From Succinatimonas sp. UBA6849 (GTDB taxonomy: Bacteria > Pseudomonadota > Gammaproteobacteria > Enterobacterales > Succinivibrionaceae): a DNA stretch of 8,280 nucleotides. The position numbers and the translations under genes were made by a program. Positions 5,414-8,280 of this stretch are shown here, piece after piece; within the stretch, counting starts at the first letter, position 1, and each line of letters starts with the position of its first letter. The stretch covers positions 1 through 8,280 of the forward strand of contig DKDL01000007.1 of NCBI GenBank assembly GCA_002449335.1. Reading direction: 5' to 3'. The notes under the pieces are model-generated. The model worked only from the letters and a program-made list of their open reading frames with translations. It was not told the origin of the DNA and ran no database searches.

Positions 5414-5441
5414 TTAACAAAGGACAAAAAGCCTTTGTTAA
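5414..5441 (-). repeat. 10-bp inverted repeat, third hairpin of the candidate RNA
   Basis: The perfect arms TTAACAAAGG (5414-5423) and CCTTTGTTAA (5432-5441) close an 8-nt loop. One base separates it from the next hairpin, so the two would stack in a leftward transcript. Confidence 0.7.
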
Positions 5442-5557
5442 GCAGATGTCTTCAATTCAAAAATCGAAAACAAAAAGTAAAAATATGACAGGACTAAATG
5501 CTGTCAAAAAGTGTCAGAACCAAATTCACAAGGACATTGTTCCTGACTACGGGTACT

Positions 5558-5586
5558 ATTATCACCCTAAAATTAGGTTTTAGCAA
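5558..5586 (-). promoter_or_regulatory. Leftward sigma70 promoter
   Basis: On the minus strand TTGCTA (5586-5581) and GATAAT (5563-5558) are separated by exactly 17 nt, matching the -35 and -10 consensus at 4 and 5 of 6 positions. The predicted start is near 5551, reading into the structured RNA and then the two membrane-protein genes. Confidence 0.6.
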
Positions 5587-5641
5587 GTTTTATTTTTATA
5601 ATTTTTTAATATTTTAATTAACTATTTGTTATTTAGTAATT

Positions 5642-5670
5642 TTTACTTTTATAAAATTCTAATATATAAT
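5642..5670 (+). promoter_or_regulatory. Sigma70 promoter of the CARF regulator gene
   Basis: TTTACT (5642-5647) and a perfect TATAAT (5665-5670) are separated by 17 nt. They sit in a very A-T-rich stretch that could act as an UP element. Start near 5677 gives a leader of about 50 nt to the ATG at 5727. Confidence 0.65.
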
Positions 5671-5713
5671 TAAATTTATAAGATTTTGTGCCGTATCTAA
5701 AATCGAAGAGTTT

Positions 5714-5720
5714 AGGAAGG
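5714..5720 (+). promoter_or_regulatory. Ribosome-binding site that fixes the regulator start
   Basis: AGGAAGG lies 6 nt before the ATG at 5727. The alternative in-frame GTG at 5688 has only A-T-rich sequence before it and would add 13 residues unlike the conserved start, so ATG 5727 is chosen. Confidence 0.8.
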
Positions 5721-5726
5721 GAACAT

Positions 5727-7391
5727 ATGAGTGCAGATTTACCTATAGTTGTATCCTGGTTTGGTGATAGTGACTGTGTTGCTTTAAACAAATTTCGTTT
5801 ATTTAAAAAATTACCTCTTACCAGTCAAGGATCCGTACTTAATCAAAACAGACCTCTTAGCGCCTGTGATGAAAAGCACGGACACAATGGACCGCTCAGA
5901 ACCTTTACAGATGAGATTAAAGCTGCAACTGTTTATATTCTTGTAAGCTTAAAATATAAAGATGATCTTTTATACATCAAAAAATGGGTAGAAAGAGGCT
6001 GTAGAGCTAATGTCATTACCGTACCTACTAATGTAAAAGATCCTTCATCTTATGATGAGGTCAAAGAAGCACTCTTTGCTTTTCATGATAAGTATTGGGA
6101 TGAAGAGGATGCTGACCGTTACATTTTTAATGTAACTCCAGGCACTTCTGCTATGGAAGCTGTGACCTTATATCTTGCGCATACTTACTTTATAGGAGCC
6201 AGAACTTATCAGACTATAAGTCCAGATCATGTAAAAAAAGATGAAAAGCCTTACCGAGAGGTAAACCTCCCCTTCCGTTTACCTTCAGTGTTCTTTTCTA
6301 AAAAAAAAGTTGATCACAACTCTTCAACTGCTGATAGTAAGGTTCTTGAAAAAGCCCGCTATTACGCAAGATTCAACAGCATCAATATTTTAATTTCAGG
6401 TAGAACCGGTGTAGGTAAGTCAGAGCTTGCTAAACAGCTTCACTACGAATGTGGTGGACTTGATGACAACTTTGTAACGGTAAACTGTGCTGAAATTTCC
6501 TGTGGCGATCTTAATACCTTAAGAGCAGAACTCTTTGGGGTTAAATCAAGATTTGATGACAATAGCAAGTCAGATAACTGTATATCAGACAACATGTCTT
6601 TCAACCAATCTAATTTCAATGGTGCTCATTTAAAGCTCTCTGATTACAGATCAAACATTCCGTATAACGACACAGGCTGTTTTGAAAAAGCTTTAAACGG
6701 AACCTTATTTTTAGATGAGATTGCAGATATTCCCCTCTCTTATCAGGGAGTACTCCTAAGAGCACTTCAGGAAAGATCAATTACTAAATTAGGTGATAAC
6801 AAACCTATTGATATCAAGTCTGTAAGGATTATTGCTGCAACCAATAAAGATCTTGTAAAAGAGGTCGAAGCAGGTCGTTTCCGTGAAGATCTTTTCTACA
6901 GACTCGCAATGTGTCAAATAAGATTGCCGCAGTTGTCTGAAATTATTCTAAATGAACCTGAGAGGTTTAAAGAGATCATAAACAGCATTCTCACAAAGAT
7001 TAAGCAAAATGGTGACAATGAGCTAAATGATCTAAAAATCAGTGCTGATGCTATGCGTTTTATTAAAAACTATGAATGGCCTGGTAATGTAAGACAACTA
7101 CATCATGTGCTAATGCTTTCAGCTTTAAATGCCAATTTTGAAAAGAGAAACACTATTACAGCTGACGATCTGACAACTCAGCTTCTTGATGCCGGTGTTC
7201 CAAAAGTTTTCGATGATACTGTAGGTAATAAAGAGATCCCTTCAAATATTGAGGAATGGCTTAACGATCGTAAACAATACTTTATGAAGAGACTGTATGA
7301 TGAATATCATGGCAATATTTCTGAAATTGCCAAAAGATCTGGTATGAGTTACCAAAAGGTACAGTATTTCTATAAGACAGGCGGGCACTAG
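5727..7391 (+). CDS. RtcR-like CARF-AAA+-HTH transcriptional regulator
   Basis: This 554-residue protein has the RtcR domain order. The N-terminal CARF-type Rossmann domain (about 5-185) has the ligand-loop motif FNVTPGTSAM at 134-143, aligning with the 'IHITTGT' loop of E. coli RtcR, and AR-x-x-Q at 158-162. The AAA+ domain has Walker A GRTGVGKS (225-232), Walker B GTLFLDE (325-331), sensor I AATN (370-373), arginine-finger region FREDLFYRL (385-393) and sensor II WPGNVRQL (451-458). A Fis-type helix-turn-helix ends the protein (about 527-551). The GAFTGA sigma54 loop reads SNFNGA (295-300), with about 20 extra residues before and 11 after it. CARF domains bind nucleotide or RNA-end ligands that release the ATPase. 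rtcA and rtcB are absent, so the target is probably the divergent membrane genes. Confidence 0.88.
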   Translation: MSADLPIVVSWFGDSDCVALNKFRLFKKLPLTSQGSVLNQNRPLSACDEKHGHNGPLRTFTDEIKAATVYILVSLKYKDDLLYIKKWVERGCRANVITVPTNVKDPSSYDEVKEALFAFHDKYWDEEDADRYIFNVTPGTSAMEAVTLYLAHTYFIGARTYQTISPDHVKKDEKPYREVNLPFRLPSVFFSKKKVDHNSSTADSKVLEKARYYARFNSINILISGRTGVGKSELAKQLHYECGGLDDNFVTVNCAEISCGDLNTLRAELFGVKSRFDDNSKSDNCISDNMSFNQSNFNGAHLKLSDYRSNIPYNDTGCFEKALNGTLFLDEIADIPLSYQGVLLRALQERSITKLGDNKPIDIKSVRIIAATNKDLVKEVEAGRFREDLFYRLAMCQIRLPQLSEIILNEPERFKEIINSILTKIKQNGDNELNDLKISADAMRFIKNYEWPGNVRQLHHVLMLSALNANFEKRNTITADDLTTQLLDAGVPKVFDDTVGNKEIPSNIEEWLNDRKQYFMKRLYDEYHGNISEIAKRSGMSYQKVQYFYKTGGH

Positions 7392-7398
7392 ATTTAAT

Positions 7399-7427
7399 AA
7401 GAAAGGAAGGCATTGCCTTCCTTTCTT
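7399..7427. terminator. Shared bidirectional terminator
   Basis: A perfect 13-bp stem, AAGAAAGGAAGGC with GCCTTCCTTTCTT, closes a 3-nt loop. It begins 8 nt after the regulator stop on the plus strand and lies about 47 nt after the fxsA stop on the minus strand, serving the convergent pair. Confidence 0.85.
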
Positions 7428-7474
7428 TATCCTGATTACGTTGTCTATGCTAGCGTTCTCTTTACAAGACTACT

Positions 7475-7918
7475 TTATTTGATGCTTTTGTTCTCATCAT
7501 TATTATCAACATGCTCAGCTGTACCATCAATGGTATTGCCTTTGTGGAAGAAGGCATCTGATTCTTTTCTTGCAAAGGTAAAGAACACACTGTCATCTCG
7601 TTTGTCATTATAGAATCTTACGCAACTGGTCTGAATTCTTGGGATAAGTAATAAAAGACCTATGATATCTGAAATGAATCCAGGGAATAAGAACAGGAAA
7701 CCTGCTAAAGGCAGGAAGAACACACTGGTATCTACAGTACCGTTCTTAAGACCTTCTAGCGCCTGACGAAAACGCATTTTGATTAAAACTACGCCTAAAA
7801 GCATCATTAAAAACATGATCAAGATAGTGTTTAAAGCTCCTATAGAAGATCCAACTTCAATAATAACTACTAGCTCTAAAACAAAGAAAAGAATAAGTGA
7901 AAGAAAGATCTTCTGCAT
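7475..7918 (-). CDS. fxsA: FxsA-family inner-membrane protein
   Basis: This 147-residue protein matches FxsA (PF04186) in length and order. It has an N-terminal membrane helix with acidic residues E15 and E21, a second helix (about 30-47), then the signature FLFPGFISDIIGLLLLIP (76-93). A polar C-terminal tail carries GNTIDG (127-132), corresponding to GNTFDG in E. coli FxsA. FxsA of E. coli, when overproduced, relieves exclusion of phage T7 by the F plasmid; its normal role is unclear. The TAGG-containing ribosome-binding site near 7924-7927 is modest. It is convergent with the CARF regulator and shares its terminator. In E. coli fxsA lies near groESL; no such gene is visible here. Confidence 0.9.
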   Translation of the reverse strand: MQKIFLSLILFFVLELVVIIEVGSSIGALNTILIMFLMMLLGVVLIKMRFRQALEGLKNGTVDTSVFFLPLAGFLFLFPGFISDIIGLLLLIPRIQTSCVRFYNDKRDDSVFFTFARKESDAFFHKGNTIDGTAEHVDNNDENKSIK

Positions 7919-7965
7919 ATAAACCTACTTATATTTTATGGTCTGATTTTGGTCTTGTTCCGATT

Positions 7966-7974
7966 ACTATAACA
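7966..7974 (-). promoter_or_regulatory. Extended -10 promoter of fxsA
   Basis: The minus strand reads TGTTATAGT, the extended -10 form TGnTATAGT also found before the EamA gene. Transcription would begin near 7960, a leader of about 40 nt. The -35 is poor. Confidence 0.5.
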
Positions 7975-7998
7975 GGTTATAGAGTTTTGGAACCTGTT
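7971..7998. promoter_or_regulatory. Dyad operator candidate over the fxsA promoter
   Basis: The perfect 8-bp arms AACAGGTT (7971-7978) and AACCTGTT (7991-7998) are 12 bp apart. The arm centres are 20 bp, about two helical turns, apart. The dyad covers the space from the -10 to the -35 position, as expected for a repressor dimer or tetramer site. Confidence 0.5.
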
Positions 7999-8280
7999 TA
8001 GGGTGAAGTTTTAATCTGAAAACTGTACAAATTCTATACAAAACTCATCCTTAGTTTTCCATCTACTTTTTTATATGTGGACTTTGGCTACTTTTTACAA
8101 TGCAAAAATACAAAATCAAGCTTTATGTAAGTAATTTAGTACATTGCAAAAATTGCATAAAATTCCACTTTTAGAGGATTTTCGCACGGAAATTTGTGCA
8201 CATAAAACGTTTACAAAATAGTTTAAATATATTCAGATTTTAATTCGGTTTTATTCTCTATGGCAAAACAGTCAAACTGC
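7999..8280. other. Right-end region without a confident gene
   Basis: This A-T-rich stretch contains one more TCTATACAA core (8033-8041), two similar TGCAAAAAT segments near 8102 and 8145 (the second part of the small palindrome TGCAA-AAA-TTGCA), and GCAC/GTGC arms near 8184-8199. A plus-strand ATG at 8260 opens seven codons to the edge but has no ribosome-binding site. A minus-strand frame is open from the edge for 18 codons. Neither can be called. Confidence 0.4.

Larger units (their letters stand above)
5371..5551 (-). ncRNA. Candidate structured small RNA or attenuated leader
   Basis: A transcript from the minus-strand promoter at 5558-5586 would start near 5551 and end at the T-run 5376-5371, about 180 nt. 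It carries four successive hairpins: GTCAG(G)AAC/GTTCTGAC (5547-5513), TGACAG/CTGTCA (5506-5486), TTAACAAAGG/CCTTTGTTAA (5441-5414), and the terminator stem (5412-5377). No minus-strand ORF with a ribosome-binding site lies in it. It could be a free small RNA, or a leader whose terminator decides whether the membrane-protein genes are read. Non-coding Y-like RNAs lie beside rtcR-controlled operons in Salmonella, but no tRNA-like fold is evident here. Confidence 0.5.

Noticed and set aside
5446..5583. Plus-strand ORF of 45 codons between the membrane genes and the regulator
   Set aside because: It has no ribosome-binding site. It lies antisense to the promoter-hairpin-terminator unit, whose repeats explain the sequence better, and its end coincides with the leftward -35.
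5688..5726. GTG start giving the regulator 13 more residues
   Set aside because: No ribosome-binding site precedes it, whereas AGGAAGG lies 6 nt before the ATG at 5727.
5727..7391. Type III CRISPR ancillary role for the CARF protein
   Set aside because: There are no cas genes or repeats in the window, and the CARF-AAA+-HTH order is that of RtcR rather than of Csm6/Csx1 effectors.
7413..7613. Plus-strand ORF of 66 codons after the regulator
   Set aside because: It begins inside the terminator stem and is antisense to the fxsA 3' end.
8260..8280. Start of a plus-strand gene (MAKQSNC...)
   Set aside because: Only seven codons are visible, with no ribosome-binding site; an opposing minus-strand frame is equally open to the edge.

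Overview
The window is an AT-rich stretch of bacterial chromosome. Its FxsA-type membrane protein, RtcR-type sigma54-family activator, EamA exporter and small beta-barrel porin fit a low-GC, host-associated gammaproteobacterium, possibly Succinivibrionaceae. That placement is an inference from gene content and base composition. No rRNA, tRNA, insertion sequence or CRISPR array is visible.

Layout, left to right. A truncated AAA-ATPase-like gene (minus) runs off the left edge. An EamA/DMT permease (minus) follows. Next come two very small minus-strand ORFs with strong Shine-Dalgarno sites: a basic 50-residue protein and a 42-residue ORF whose stop codon lies beyond its own terminator. Then come a lipoprotein and a GTG-started beta-barrel outer-membrane protein, each followed by tandem hairpins. 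The porin has a long hairpin-rich leader, and four exact-period 14-bp direct repeats lie upstream of it.

The centre of interest is about 4.2-7.4 kb. A CARF-AAA+-HTH regulator with the RtcR domain order is transcribed rightward. It faces two unrecognised small membrane proteins transcribed leftward. The 460-bp gap between them carries a good promoter for each strand. The leftward promoter would make an RNA of about 180 nt with four successive hairpins, the last followed by six T. This RNA is either a free small RNA or an attenuated leader of the membrane-protein genes. The regulator keeps all the ATPase motifs, but its GAFTGA sigma54-contact loop is altered and flanked by insertions. No rtcA or rtcB gene is present. 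My inference is that the unit is a ligand-sensing (CARF) switch controlling a membrane module, with a structured RNA between them.

The right end holds fxsA (minus), which shares a bidirectional terminator with the regulator and has an 8-bp-arm dyad over its promoter. About 360 bp without a confident gene follow.
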